Source: an uncultured Roseiflexaceae bacterium
Lineage (GTDB): Bacteria; Chloroflexota; Chloroflexia; Chloroflexales; Roseiflexaceae
Length of the DNA: 64,000 nucleotides
Direction: 5' to 3'
NCBI GenBank assembly: GCA_937988885.1
Contig: CALKHR010000034.1
Span: forward strand, 23,310 to 87,309
Shown here: piece after piece, positions 8,030 through 16,681 of the stretch
Position numbering within the stretch: position 1 is the first letter of the stretch
Layout: each line of letters begins with the position of its first letter
Position numbers and translations under genes: made by a program
The notes under the pieces: generated by a model
The model's database searches: none
Told to the model about the DNA's origin: nothing
The model's input: the letters and a program-made list of their open reading frames with translations, nothing else

Positions 8030-9563
8030 TATTACAACGCAGGGTTCAGGAAACACGGACTGCACTTGACCATAATAAGTGACATGGTATTCTCTCCTCA
8101 CAACGTTTCACACAATAGCAAGGAAGAACACCATGTCCACGACTATTGTAGCACCGACTTGCCCATTGCCTTCCTGCAACCTGACCGAGCAGGATGTCCA
8201 GGAGTTACGTTCACAGCTCGACGCCTTTGTCACTCAATTTAACTCCTGTTTTGCTCGTGCCGACCAGCACGCTTGGGCTCACGCGTATCTCCAGGGTTTG
8301 CTTAGCGATCTTCCACGCAAGTCTATCAAACCTCGCGTTGGCTTTTGGTTTGTCGATACGCTCGCTACGAGCCTTCATCGGAAACAGCCCTTGGGACTAT
8401 GAACCGCTCTTGGCCCAGCAGCAAGCCCTCATGGCTCAAACTCTTGGTGACGAGGATGGCGTCTTGTTGGTCGATGAATCTGGCATGCCCAAACAAGGTC
8501 TGCATTCCGTTGGTGTCGCTCGCCAATACTGTGGCGCGCTTGGCAAGGTTACCTCCTGTCAGATGGGTGTGTTTATCGGCTATGCCACCACCAAGGGCTG
8601 TATCCTGGTGGATGGTCGCTTGTTTGTACCAGAGTGCTGGTTTGATGACGACCATGGTACCTTACGTGCCGAGGTTGGCATGCCTGCCGAGTTGACCTTT
8701 CAAACCAAACCTCAATTGGCTGTGCAATTGCTTGAGGCGATTGTCAAACGCGGTGTCTTGCAGGCGCGCTGAGTGGTAGCTAATGCGCTCTATGGCGATA
8801 GTCCTGCCTTTCGTGATGCAGTCGCAGCGATGGACCTATGGTACTTTACCGAGGTAGCCTGCTCGCAACTGATCTGGCGACGTCATCCGGCAGTGATTGT
8901 TTCTGCCTGGAAGGGTAAAGGACGTAAACCGACGCGTATGCAACTGAAAACACCGAGCAATCAACCATATCGTGTGGATGAACTGCTGTGGCGCTTGCCA
9001 AAGAGAGCTTGGATACGCGGAACCGTCAAGGAGGGCAGTAAAGGACCAATTGTGTGTGACTTCGCGTTTGTGTGTGTGACCGAAGCACGTGCTGGACTGC
9101 CAGGACCGCGACTGTGGCTGGTGATCCGACGAAACGTAAACGATCCCAGAGTGGTGAAGTACTATCTGTGCAATGCGCCAGAAACGATCGATACGGCACG
9201 GCTGGTGCGGATGTGTGGGATGCGCTGGCCGATTGAGCGGACATTTGAGGTCAGCAAAGACGAACTGGGCCTGGATCAGTACGAAACGCGCTCGTGGCTG
9301 GGTTGGCACCATCATATGAGTTTAGTGTTGCTAGCGCACCAATTTTTGGTATGGGTACGGGTACAGTGGCAGGAGCGAGCGCCAACCCTGACGCTGGCAC
9401 AGGTGCGACTATTGTTGACAAGTGTGATCCCGAAGTTGGTGCGGGACGCGACACGGGCGCTGATGATGGTGTGCTACTATCAACGGCGCAACCATGCCGC
9501 CTACCTTTCACATCGCAAACGCAAGTTGGCTTCGCTCGGTGCGCTTGATCCTGCGTTGTAATA
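8030..9563. mobile_element. IS701-family element inside the IS982 right end
   Basis: Perfect 14-bp inverted ends (TATTACAACGCAGG at 8030-8043, complement at 9550-9563) with further partial matches inward. A TTAG duplication flanks it at 8026-8029 and 9564-9567, which fits the YTAR target rule of the IS701 family. The right inverted repeat overlaps the last codons and stop of the transposase. Confidence 0.9.
8133..9561 (+). pseudogene. IS701-family transposase, with a frameshift and an internal stop
   Basis: The product starts MSTTIVAPTCPLP from ATG 8133. It contains the DDE motif VLLVDESGMPKQG near 8465, a VVADALYGD-type block (here VVANALYGD) and a C-terminal RWPIERTFE block with the catalytic Glu. 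Reading needs a one-base shift at about 8325-8335 (from SIKP into LALAFGLSIRSLRAFIGNS). A TGA at 8770-8772 stands where the family has Trp (R-W-V-V). Two lesions make it a pseudogene. Confidence 0.88.
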
Positions 9564-9629
9564 TTAGGTTATCGTTTTATATTGTTACTCGCACCAATCT
9601 AGGTACTTATGTCCGAGAGTGTTTAGGCC

Positions 9630-9725
9630 GTGTTATTGGGCGATGGTGGGTTTGATGGTACTGAATTGCAAGAGCATCTGCGAAACTCAATTGGTCATAT
9701 GTTTGAGGTAGTTATAATCACACCA
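9630..9725 (+). pseudogene. IS5-like transposase remnant
   Basis: One frame reads VLLGDGGFDGTELQEHLRNS and continues GHMFEVVIITP. The DGGFDG..L..L block followed by EVV is typical of IS5-group transposases just before their third catalytic region. Only about 30 codons survive and no ends can be found. The remaining bases of the 9570-9894 gap hold nothing else I can name. Confidence 0.4.
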
Positions 9726-9894
9726 ACTCAGATGATGTGATGACGAAAGCCTACGGTTCAATCACACCGCAGGCCTTCTGAGAACACACTTCAAGGAACC
9801 AATCTGAGAAATCTAGATGCTATTGTAAAGTTGTACAAGAAGCAAGCATATAGTGTTATCGTTTTGTTGCAATCATAAAACGTGGTGATATACA

Positions 9895-11094
9895 CTATGG
9901 GGCGTATGGTGTTCCCTGCATTCCTGATTTATCACAAAAGTTTTTGAAATCGCAAACAGTACAGTTTTCTGGTTTTGGAATGGCTTCCCAAGACTGTGAA
10001 ATAGATGCACCTGCTTTCTCTTTGCTGATCGATAACTCAATATTTGAAACAACATTATCAAATTCTTGTAGACTTTGGCTGATCGTATGCTTTGTAATTG
10101 GTACTATGTGGATAGCACGTTGCAGACGATAGGCATCTGAAAGTTGTGGCAATGTATCTCTACGTCTCTTCGGATTCCAGGATGCCAAAACCTCTGCATC
10201 CTTCCCATTTGGCAGAATATCTGTTTTGGGTGCTCCATTGCCATGAATCTCTTCCCATAGATGTGTCAGATCCGTTTGGCTTGGCTCTAATTCATTCACA
10301 AATATGAGCATGCCAGCTAATACCTGATGGGAGTTTGCTTGTTGTTCACGTAGCCAAGCATAGGTTTGCAATTGCCATTCGTATTTTTGCAATGTATTAT
10401 CGGCAGGATCGTTGCTGGGGCGTCGCATGCCTTTATAGTCCACAATTATCTCAAACTGAGGTCGTGATAGATGTGACTGTTGCTTATGTGCCTCAGAGAT
10501 CATTTGCTGAATTTCTGAGTGGTTGAGGAGTGCTTGTAAAAGGATGTTGCTTGGATCGACTGCAGCCAATTGCAGAGATGTTAAAACATCTACTACCCCT
10601 GAGACTTCATAGTAATTGGAACGGGGCGTCGTCCCTTGTAGGTCTGGCATAGTTCGAATGCCTCGGAGACGCACTTCTGCTTGATCGATTAACAGAAATA
10701 AATATCTACCAATCTGGTTAATTAGCTTACGTGCGCGCACTTGAGCTATCTTAAGCATGGCTTGATTTCGATAGCGTAAACCCTGTGCAGCTAAGCGATT
10801 AATGATAGTGTTTTCAATATCTTCAAGCGTAGGAATATCCCAAGGGAAGGTCAATAATGGTCCAATGCCCTCGCCCGCCATCATAGCCTCTCGTTGATCG
10901 TGCCAACGTCGGTATGCTTCCTCCATAACACCGTGAATAAATTGGCCGAACCATAGTTGTACAGGTTTGGAGGGTGGTAGTGCACCACGATTATGATATC
11001 GATATTGGCGACCACAACTCATAAAGGATAAGAGATCGCCTGTTAAGCTATAGGAAGGAATAATATATGGTTCAGGCCGAGTTGACAGGCTCAC
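9895..11094 (-). CDS. PD-(D/E)XK nuclease with AddB/Cas4-type Fe-S cysteines
   Basis: The 399-residue protein shows the RecB-like nuclease order: FGQFIHGVMEEAYRR (His54), VSGVVDVL (Asp169), FEIIVDYKGM (Asp219, Lys221) and QLQTYAWL (Gln241, Tyr245). Cys27 together with Cys378-x2-Cys381-x5-Cys387 forms the split four-cysteine set that binds a [4Fe-4S] cluster in AddB, Cas4 and Dna2. It should cut single-stranded DNA ends. It starts 21 bases after the helicase stop, so the two are one operon and probably one complex. No cas genes are nearby, so Cas4 is unlikely. Confidence 0.85.
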   Translation of the reverse strand: MSLSTRPEPYIIPSYSLTGDLLSFMSCGRQYRYHNRGALPPSKPVQLWFGQFIHGVMEEAYRRWHDQREAMMAGEGIGPLLTFPWDIPTLEDIENTIINRLAAQGLRYRNQAMLKIAQVRARKLINQIGRYLFLLIDQAEVRLRGIRTMPDLQGTTPRSNYYEVSGVVDVLTSLQLAAVDPSNILLQALLNHSEIQQMISEAHKQQSHLSRPQFEIIVDYKGMRRPSNDPADNTLQKYEWQLQTYAWLREQQANSHQVLAGMLIFVNELEPSQTDLTHLWEEIHGNGAPKTDILPNGKDAEVLASWNPKRRRDTLPQLSDAYRLQRAIHIVPITKHTISQSLQEFDNVVSNIELSISKEKAGASISQSWEAIPKPENCTVCDFKNFCDKSGMQGTPYAP

Positions 11095-11115
11095 AATATC
11101 ACCTCGTACTTTACT

Positions 11116-13455
11116 TTAAATATATACAATATTAGGTACGATTGGCCAACGTAGACCATTCGGAGAAGGATCTCTCCGATTCCAACCCAGTGCAATATTA
11201 GGGATTTTTGAATTGGGTTGATGCGTTTTTGGATCACGCAATCCTACCAATAAAAGGACATCTTGTGGACGGCTGAAAGCTACGAAATATAAGCGAAGTA
11301 AATCATCAAAGGCTCGGTCAAGTGCTGAACGTTTCGGTGTCAAGAGTGGAGAATGAGGACGAAGCGCATCCTCCAAGGCTTGCGGGCGACCATGTTGAGT
11401 GGGGAAGCGCTTAAAATGTTGTTTCCAATGGTTCCTTTTAAAATCGCTACCCACATCGACGATCACTAGAGGAAACTCTAAGCCTTTTGCTTGATGGATA
11501 GAAAGAATATTGAGACGATCCCGCGGAGTGGTTTCTAAAAGATCCTCATCGATTTCAATGTGGCCAGCAGCGAGAGGAGCTAAAATATCGTTGATTGCAG
11601 CCTCAACCGAAGCCTCATCAAATGAAGTTCCTGTGAAGATTTCTGCATTGTATCGACTGAAATGCGCAGATTGAGCCATAATGCGCGTAATAGCTTCCAA
11701 ATACACTAATCCTTCAGCATCCTCTTGCATTTCAGGTATCCATACGATTAAGTTGTAGAGTAACTCTATCAACCTAACAGACTGTGGCCAACCAGAACCA
11801 TGTTGTGGTTTCCGATCTTTCCAAGCTTGTACAAACTCCCCTAATGAATGCCGACGTATTCCTGGTGCTGGTGGGTTTGTTGCAATATATTCATTCGCCT
11901 TAGAACGCCAATCATTGAGGGTGTTGTATACATCGTTGGGTAATTTCCTGATGAGTCTGTTGGTCTGGACATCACCTTTGGGATCAATGCACTCTAGGAT
12001 TAAACCACAAATGCGTGCAACACTTTCAATTTCACTAAATTCCTGTCCCCGTGGATTAAAGACTCGGATCGATGGCAATAGGGCTTGTCGTAATAGCAAT
12101 GGCAAGCGTGGTTTTTTGCTACTGCTATATTCTTGTGGTGAACTTGATAGGAGAGCAATATCACCAACAGAGCCAGCCGAGGGGTTAATTGGAATATGAA
12201 CGTTACCGTGTTGTGTTGCGATAGTTCTTCCCTTATCAACAACGTCTTGAATAAAGGTTACGAGATCTGTAGCGAGACACTGAAGATCATCGCGAAACAT
12301 TGCTAAGATAGGGTATTCAACCGATGGTGTTGCTCGTCCTGCGATTAAAGGTGGCTTTCCTGCTACACGTGCCGCACTATAGTCAGGATCGTGTTGAAGG
12401 TACTTCATCGTATATTCAACAATTGAAGGGGTTGATCGATAGTTAGTATTTAAATAAATTGTTTGAGAAAGGATCCCTGTAGCGTCTTCGAGTCGATGTA
12501 CAAAATCACGGAACAAATCAACTGTTGCTCCGCGAAAACGATAGAGTGATTGATCATCATCTCCAACTACAGTTATCGATCCTTTATTTGCATGAGCAGC
12601 ACGAGCTAGAGTGAAATAGATTGACTCTTGAAGTAGATTGGTATCTTGATATTCATCTACTAAAACTACTTGAAGCGTATCTGTAAAACGTTTTAATGAA
12701 CCATCTTTTAGTCGTTGATAAAAACTTTGTTCTAATGATGCAAAATCGAGCACCTGTATGCTATCAAGATATTGTTCATAGGCGTCAATTACCTCAAAAA
12801 GTGCATTCACTTCAGTAGGTTGAGAGGCTCGAAATTGTTCTCTATCAACTTGATCATGAATGAAGCGTTGGCGGATCTCGCTAGCAAGTGAGGCAATATG
12901 ATGCGTAAGAATAGAATCTTCGCAGCATAAATTTTTGAGGTACAATTTTAGCGCTAGATTATTCCAAGCATTAGTTTCAAGGACTCCCTTACGGAACATA
13001 AACGTTCGACCAATAAACTCATCGATCATTACTGGAGGCTGCATTCCTGCTGAACGAAAATCAAGAAGCACCTGTTGTGCAATACTGTCAAGAGTTCCTA
13101 TGAATATTTGATTGAGATCGAGGCGTTCTAACCACTGTTGCTGTTCCTGATTTGCTTTAGATTTTAGGGTATCACGTAAATTATCTCCCCATCCAAGGAT
13201 GCGCGAGCGCAACTCAGCAGCAGCTCGCTTGGTAAAGGTTGTTGCAAGGATAGTGCTCGGAGGCACCTTATCCACAAATATAAGTTTTAATACTCGGAGT
13301 GCCAGTACAGTAGTTTTGCCACTACCTGGACCTGCCACTAGAAAGAGCGAATGCCCTTTATCCGCTGTTACAGCCTGATGTTGTTGTTTATTTGTAGTAA
13401 GATGTTTATCTAGTGCGACAGCAGTAGCATCTAAAAAATCTGGTAACTGAAACAT
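11116..13455 (-). CDS. UvrD/Rep/PcrA-type superfamily 1A DNA helicase
   Basis: All helicase motifs are present over 779 residues: Walker A AGPGSGKTT (41-49), TFTKRAAAELRSRI (Ia), VLVDEYQDTN (II), VVGDDDQSLYRFRGA (III), LNTNYRST (IV), ILSIHQAKGLEFPLVI (V) and LYFVAFSRPQDVLLL (VI). A pure UvrD ends about here; there is no C-terminal nuclease, which is supplied by the next gene. It unwinds DNA 3' to 5'. GC is low and codon use differs from the flanking housekeeping genes. The pair resembles a minimal AddAB/RecBCD-like machine of the kind found in defence islands. Confidence 0.92.
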   Translation of the reverse strand: MFQLPDFLDATAVALDKHLTTNKQQHQAVTADKGHSLFLVAGPGSGKTTVLALRVLKLIFVDKVPPSTILATTFTKRAAAELRSRILGWGDNLRDTLKSKANQEQQQWLERLDLNQIFIGTLDSIAQQVLLDFRSAGMQPPVMIDEFIGRTFMFRKGVLETNAWNNLALKLYLKNLCCEDSILTHHIASLASEIRQRFIHDQVDREQFRASQPTEVNALFEVIDAYEQYLDSIQVLDFASLEQSFYQRLKDGSLKRFTDTLQVVLVDEYQDTNLLQESIYFTLARAAHANKGSITVVGDDDQSLYRFRGATVDLFRDFVHRLEDATGILSQTIYLNTNYRSTPSIVEYTMKYLQHDPDYSAARVAGKPPLIAGRATPSVEYPILAMFRDDLQCLATDLVTFIQDVVDKGRTIATQHGNVHIPINPSAGSVGDIALLSSSPQEYSSSKKPRLPLLLRQALLPSIRVFNPRGQEFSEIESVARICGLILECIDPKGDVQTNRLIRKLPNDVYNTLNDWRSKANEYIATNPPAPGIRRHSLGEFVQAWKDRKPQHGSGWPQSVRLIELLYNLIVWIPEMQEDAEGLVYLEAITRIMAQSAHFSRYNAEIFTGTSFDEASVEAAINDILAPLAAGHIEIDEDLLETTPRDRLNILSIHQAKGLEFPLVIVDVGSDFKRNHWKQHFKRFPTQHGRPQALEDALRPHSPLLTPKRSALDRAFDDLLRLYFVAFSRPQDVLLLVGLRDPKTHQPNSKIPNIALGWNRRDPSPNGLRWPIVPNIVYI

Positions 13456-13858
13456 AATTACGGAACAGTCCTTTGCTATTTATAAGGTTCCTATGTTATG
13501 CAGCTTTACTATAGTGGGGATTGATAAAACATTACCTATCGAGTGATGCTAATTATTTACTAGAAAGCAAAAATTACAATTGAGTAAGGAGTCTCATTGG
13601 GAAACCGTTTGTAAAGGAGGAGTAAGAGACTCTACAAACTAGAGTTTACATTGGTTGCTCTATGGGCAGGCGTGCAAATACGTTGTAGAGTGAGAGTGGG
13701 TTGTAGCTGTGTTCGAAGAGTGTATTGAGTTTGCCCTTGCACCATATACGTCCCATTGAACTTCCCATATAACGACGAACTCTTTTTATTCTACCAACAC
13801 GTAAGCACCAGAACAGCACCACGGAGCACAACTCCTTCCTAACAGTTCCACATTGCTA
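13456..13858. other. 403-base gap at the island's right edge
   Basis: Holds the upstream region of the helicase operon and an imperfect stem (GTTTGTA / TACAAAC near 13605-13640). On the minus strand 13646-13831 a 61-codon frame reads MGSSMGRIWCKGKLNTLFEH and ends ARLPIEQPM. It looks like a natural protein end rather than noise, but I cannot name it; it may be a gene fragment left by rearrangement. GC rises sharply at 13860. Confidence 0.4.
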
Positions 13859-14980
13859 TTACCCCCGTGGCGTGCGGTACGGGCCAAGGTATCGCTGGAC
13901 CAAGGCGAGGTCGAACTGATTTTGTAAGGTGGTGCGGGCGCCTTCGGCGGTGGCGTCGAGCGCGCGCCCGATCTGCTTGCAGATCGCGTCGGCCAGGAAC
14001 TGCGGCAGTGGCTCCTGCACGCCATTGACCTGCAACGCGCTGCGGAAGGTCGCGAGCACCGCCCCCAACGGCTCGCGGGCGATCAGCGCGGCGGGCAGTT
14101 CGAGCCGATACGCTGGCCCTGTCTCGTCGGGGCGGTAGTAGATCACGTAGAGTTGGCCGTAGCCATGCTCGATCGCCATACGGCGCTCATTGAAATCGCG
14201 CAGATTGTTTGAGCGGTAGCCCGTCAGCAAGTGCGGGCGATCCTGCTTGATCAGCGGTACGGGCAACGAATGTTCACCCGCCTCCAGCACCGTGCTCCAC
14301 AGCGTGCGATCGGTGACGGTGCCCGAGAGGTGCGGCGCCAGTGCTGCCACATCGTCGGCGGCGGTGGCCTGCTTGGGGTGCGCAACCACACGCCGACACT
14401 CCAACACCAATCGCCAGTCCTGCTCATCGAAGAACTGTTCGAGCACCCTGCGGAACGGCGCCCACCAGCCCGGCATCTGCTCGCTGCGCGAGTCCTGCGC
14501 AAAGCGCATCAGCAGGCGGTTGACCTCGAGCAGCGCCGAGTAGAACGAACCATCCAAAACGAACAGACCTGTGCTGGTGGCGCGAATGCGCTTCGCCAAC
14601 AGCCGCAACTCCAGGATCGTGCGTAGACCGCCTAGAATGCTCTCCAACTCCTCGACGGGCGGCATCAGTTGCACCAGTACCGATTGATCGGTTAGGCTCG
14701 CCTCCTCGACGGCGACCGCCGCAACCGCCGCGAACGTTGCGCCAGCGGCGGGCACGGTGGCATGTGCGCCGTCAACCGCGCACAATCGCCGCACCGGGCC
14801 GTTGGGAGCCTTGCGAATCCGGCGCGCCAAAGCCTCGCGCAGACGGTCGCGGTCGCCTTCGAGTTGGAGCAACGTCTCGCGACAGGCATCGGCGCAGGCG
14901 TTGATCGCCGCGAGCACCGCCGCCGGCAACGCCGCAGGATCAAGCTCGTTGGGAGTTCCTGTCAAAGTGTGTGTGGTCAT
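13859..14980 (-). CDS. NurA domain-containing nuclease
   Basis: The protein has 373 residues with the NurA layout: an N-terminal AVDGAH metal-binding Asp motif (about 67-72), a central FVLDGSFYSALLEVN block (near 188) and the C-terminal NLRDFNERRMAIEHGYG / PLPQFLADAICKQ region. NurA is a manganese-dependent 5'-3' nuclease that works with the HerA translocase in end resection. No herA is in the window. The upstream 240 bases contain divergent promoters shared with the AI-2E gene at 15226. Confidence 0.8.
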   Translation of the reverse strand: MTTHTLTGTPNELDPAALPAAVLAAINACADACRETLLQLEGDRDRLREALARRIRKAPNGPVRRLCAVDGAHATVPAAGATFAAVAAVAVEEASLTDQSVLVQLMPPVEELESILGGLRTILELRLLAKRIRATSTGLFVLDGSFYSALLEVNRLLMRFAQDSRSEQMPGWWAPFRRVLEQFFDEQDWRLVLECRRVVAHPKQATAADDVAALAPHLSGTVTDRTLWSTVLEAGEHSLPVPLIKQDRPHLLTGYRSNNLRDFNERRMAIEHGYGQLYVIYYRPDETGPAYRLELPAALIAREPLGAVLATFRSALQVNGVQEPLPQFLADAICKQIGRALDATAEGARTTLQNQFDLALVQRYLGPYRTPRG

Positions 14981-15225
14981 AGGCGGCTCTTATCGCTAGC
15001 AAGCGTTCAACTTCAGCACTACGAACACCTGTGCGTAGTATAGCATAGAGCGCAAGTTTGCTATTGGCATCGCGCGGTATCCCTGGTATACTCGCAGTAC
15101 ACACGTTTGGATTGATGCTTGCTTCGATTCGGGATCGCGCTGTCATCCCACAACCAACAGCCATCGCTGTTTGCTATTGCCTACCCACGTTTCGTTTCCT
15201 CGTTTGTATCATCGTAGGGAGCGTC

Positions 15226-16299
15226 ATGCTGCCGAAGCCCTTACAGAGATCACAACTCCCCTTCACCATCCTATTTACATGTCTTTGCGCCTTGATCTTC
15301 TGGTTGGTACATTCCTACGTAGATATCATCGCGCTAGCGTTGGTGATGGTGATAATTCTCAAGCCGCTGTACGATCGTATCTACATCCGCCTTAATCGTC
15401 ACGATGGCGCCGCCGTGTGGGTCACACTGCTGATCTTTTTCCTCGTTGTGATTATCCCCACGCTGTTCGTTTGGCAGGTGGTGAGCGCCCAGTTAGCTAC
15501 ATTTATTGCCTCATTTCAACAACCAAATGCGGTGCAACAAATTATTGACACGATCAATATGACGCTCGATGATTTATTGGGCCGCGATATTCAGGTGAGT
15601 GCCGCGCTTCAAGAGCAGATTCAGCAGATCTTGCTCAGCCTTACGAGTTGGCTTGCGAGTGTAGCGCTTGGGATGGGCACACAAATCGCCGACCTCGTTT
15701 CGCGCGTGATCATTTTTGTCGGCATTGTGGCTTCGCTTCTGCCTCGTTACGATGAGGTTGTGCGGCGAATCAGGCAATTTAGCCCGCTGAGTGACGAGCT
15801 CGATACGCTCTTTTTGTCGAAGATCAAAGTGACCGTGCAGGCGATGTTCTTGGGCATTTTTGTGATCGCCGTGGCACAAGGTTTGGTGTGTGGAATCTTT
15901 TTCTGGATCGCTGGCGTGCCCTATGCGCCGCTTTGGACGCTGCTCGCCGTGGTGGCCTCGCTGTTCCCGTTGGGCGCGAGCCTGGTGGCCGTGCCGATCG
16001 GCATTTTTCAGATCGTGATAGGCGATTATATTCAGGGCACGGTTGTGATCATCGGCTATTTTCTTGTAGTCTCGAATGTGGATACGCTGCTGCGCCCGCG
16101 TTTGGTGCCCAAAGAGGCCGAGATGAATTTTGTGTTGGTGCTGTTGAGCGCGTTGGGAGGCCTCGAACTGTTTGGCTTCTTCGGCGTGGTCTATGGCCCG
16201 GTGTTGATGGTCGTCTTTCTCACGGCGCTTTCGGTCTATGAGGCACAGCTTGTCGCCTCGACCCCAACCGTGCCCGAGCAGGAGGTGAGTGATGCCTAA
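15226..16299 (+). CDS. AI-2E family transporter (PF01594-type permease)
   Basis: From ATG 15226 (GTAGGGA just upstream) the 357-residue product has about eight membrane helices. It has the family's C-terminal pattern: IPVGIFQIVIGDYIQGTVVI-like loop, then NVDTLLRPRLVP and FGFFGVVYGPVLMVVF. The family exports AI-2 or other small molecules, or acts as a cation/proton antiporter; the substrate cannot be read. Upstream in-frame codons from 15058 lack a ribosome site and were left out. It overlaps the next gene by 8 bases. Confidence 0.85.
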   Translation: MLPKPLQRSQLPFTILFTCLCALIFWLVHSYVDIIALALVMVIILKPLYDRIYIRLNRHDGAAVWVTLLIFFLVVIIPTLFVWQVVSAQLATFIASFQQPNAVQQIIDTINMTLDDLLGRDIQVSAALQEQIQQILLSLTSWLASVALGMGTQIADLVSRVIIFVGIVASLLPRYDEVVRRIRQFSPLSDELDTLFLSKIKVTVQAMFLGIFVIAVAQGLVCGIFFWIAGVPYAPLWTLLAVVASLFPLGASLVAVPIGIFQIVIGDYIQGTVVIIGYFLVVSNVDTLLRPRLVPKEAEMNFVLVLLSALGGLELFGFFGVVYGPVLMVVFLTALSVYEAQLVASTPTVPEQEVSDA

Positions 16300-16681
16300 T
16301 CCACACGCAGCGCAGTTTGCTGGGCGCTGGATCGGCGAGACGCAGGGCTACGAGATGCCCGCGCATATTTGGGATATTCGCGTGGTCGGCGATACGCTGT
16401 ATATCGAATCGCGCTGGGAGAACGATACCGCACTGGGGCGGATGTCCGGCAGAATGCACGCCGAGCAGGCGAGCTTCACGATAGGCCGTCATACCGCCGT
16501 GCTCGTCGATCCCCAGCACTTTATCATTCCTGGCTGGGATACCAACGATACGCGCGGCGGTATTGGCCCCGATTATGATGTGGTCTTTTCGCGCCCCGGC
16601 CTGCCCGAACTACAAGCCAGCCAAGTGTGGGAACGCTTTCGGGCCGCGCAGTCGGAGGGCACGCCCGAAGCGCAAGACTAG
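16292..16681 (+). CDS. hypothetical beta-rich protein, 129 aa
   Basis: The ATG at 16292 is inside the end of the transporter gene and has GGAGG 6 bases before it. The sequence (FAGRWIGETQGYEMPAHIWD, then VVGDTLYIESRW and a late GGIGPDYDVVFSRPGLPEL) has the regular strand-turn look of a small lipocalin-like or eight-strand beta barrel. It has no signal peptide. I do not recognise a family. Translational coupling to the transporter is likely. Confidence 0.6.
   Translation: MPNPHAAQFAGRWIGETQGYEMPAHIWDIRVVGDTLYIESRWENDTALGRMSGRMHAEQASFTIGRHTAVLVDPQHFIIPGWDTNDTRGGIGPDYDVVFSRPGLPELQASQVWERFRAAQSEGTPEAQD

Larger units (their letters stand above)
7018..9569. mobile_element. IS982-family element, interrupted near its right end
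   Basis: The left end starts ACCTAATGT at 7018. The right end, once the IS701 insertion is removed, reads ACATTAGGT and stops at 9569; these are inverted, and the match continues imperfectly inward (about 16 of 20). A perfect 9-bp target duplication TATCGTTTT flanks it at 7009-7017 and 9570-9578. Without the inner element it is about 1.0 kb, the normal size for IS982. Confidence 0.85.

Noticed and set aside
9895..11094. Cas4
   Set aside because: Same Fe-S nuclease superfamily, but the protein is about twice as long and is coupled to a UvrD helicase with no cas genes around.
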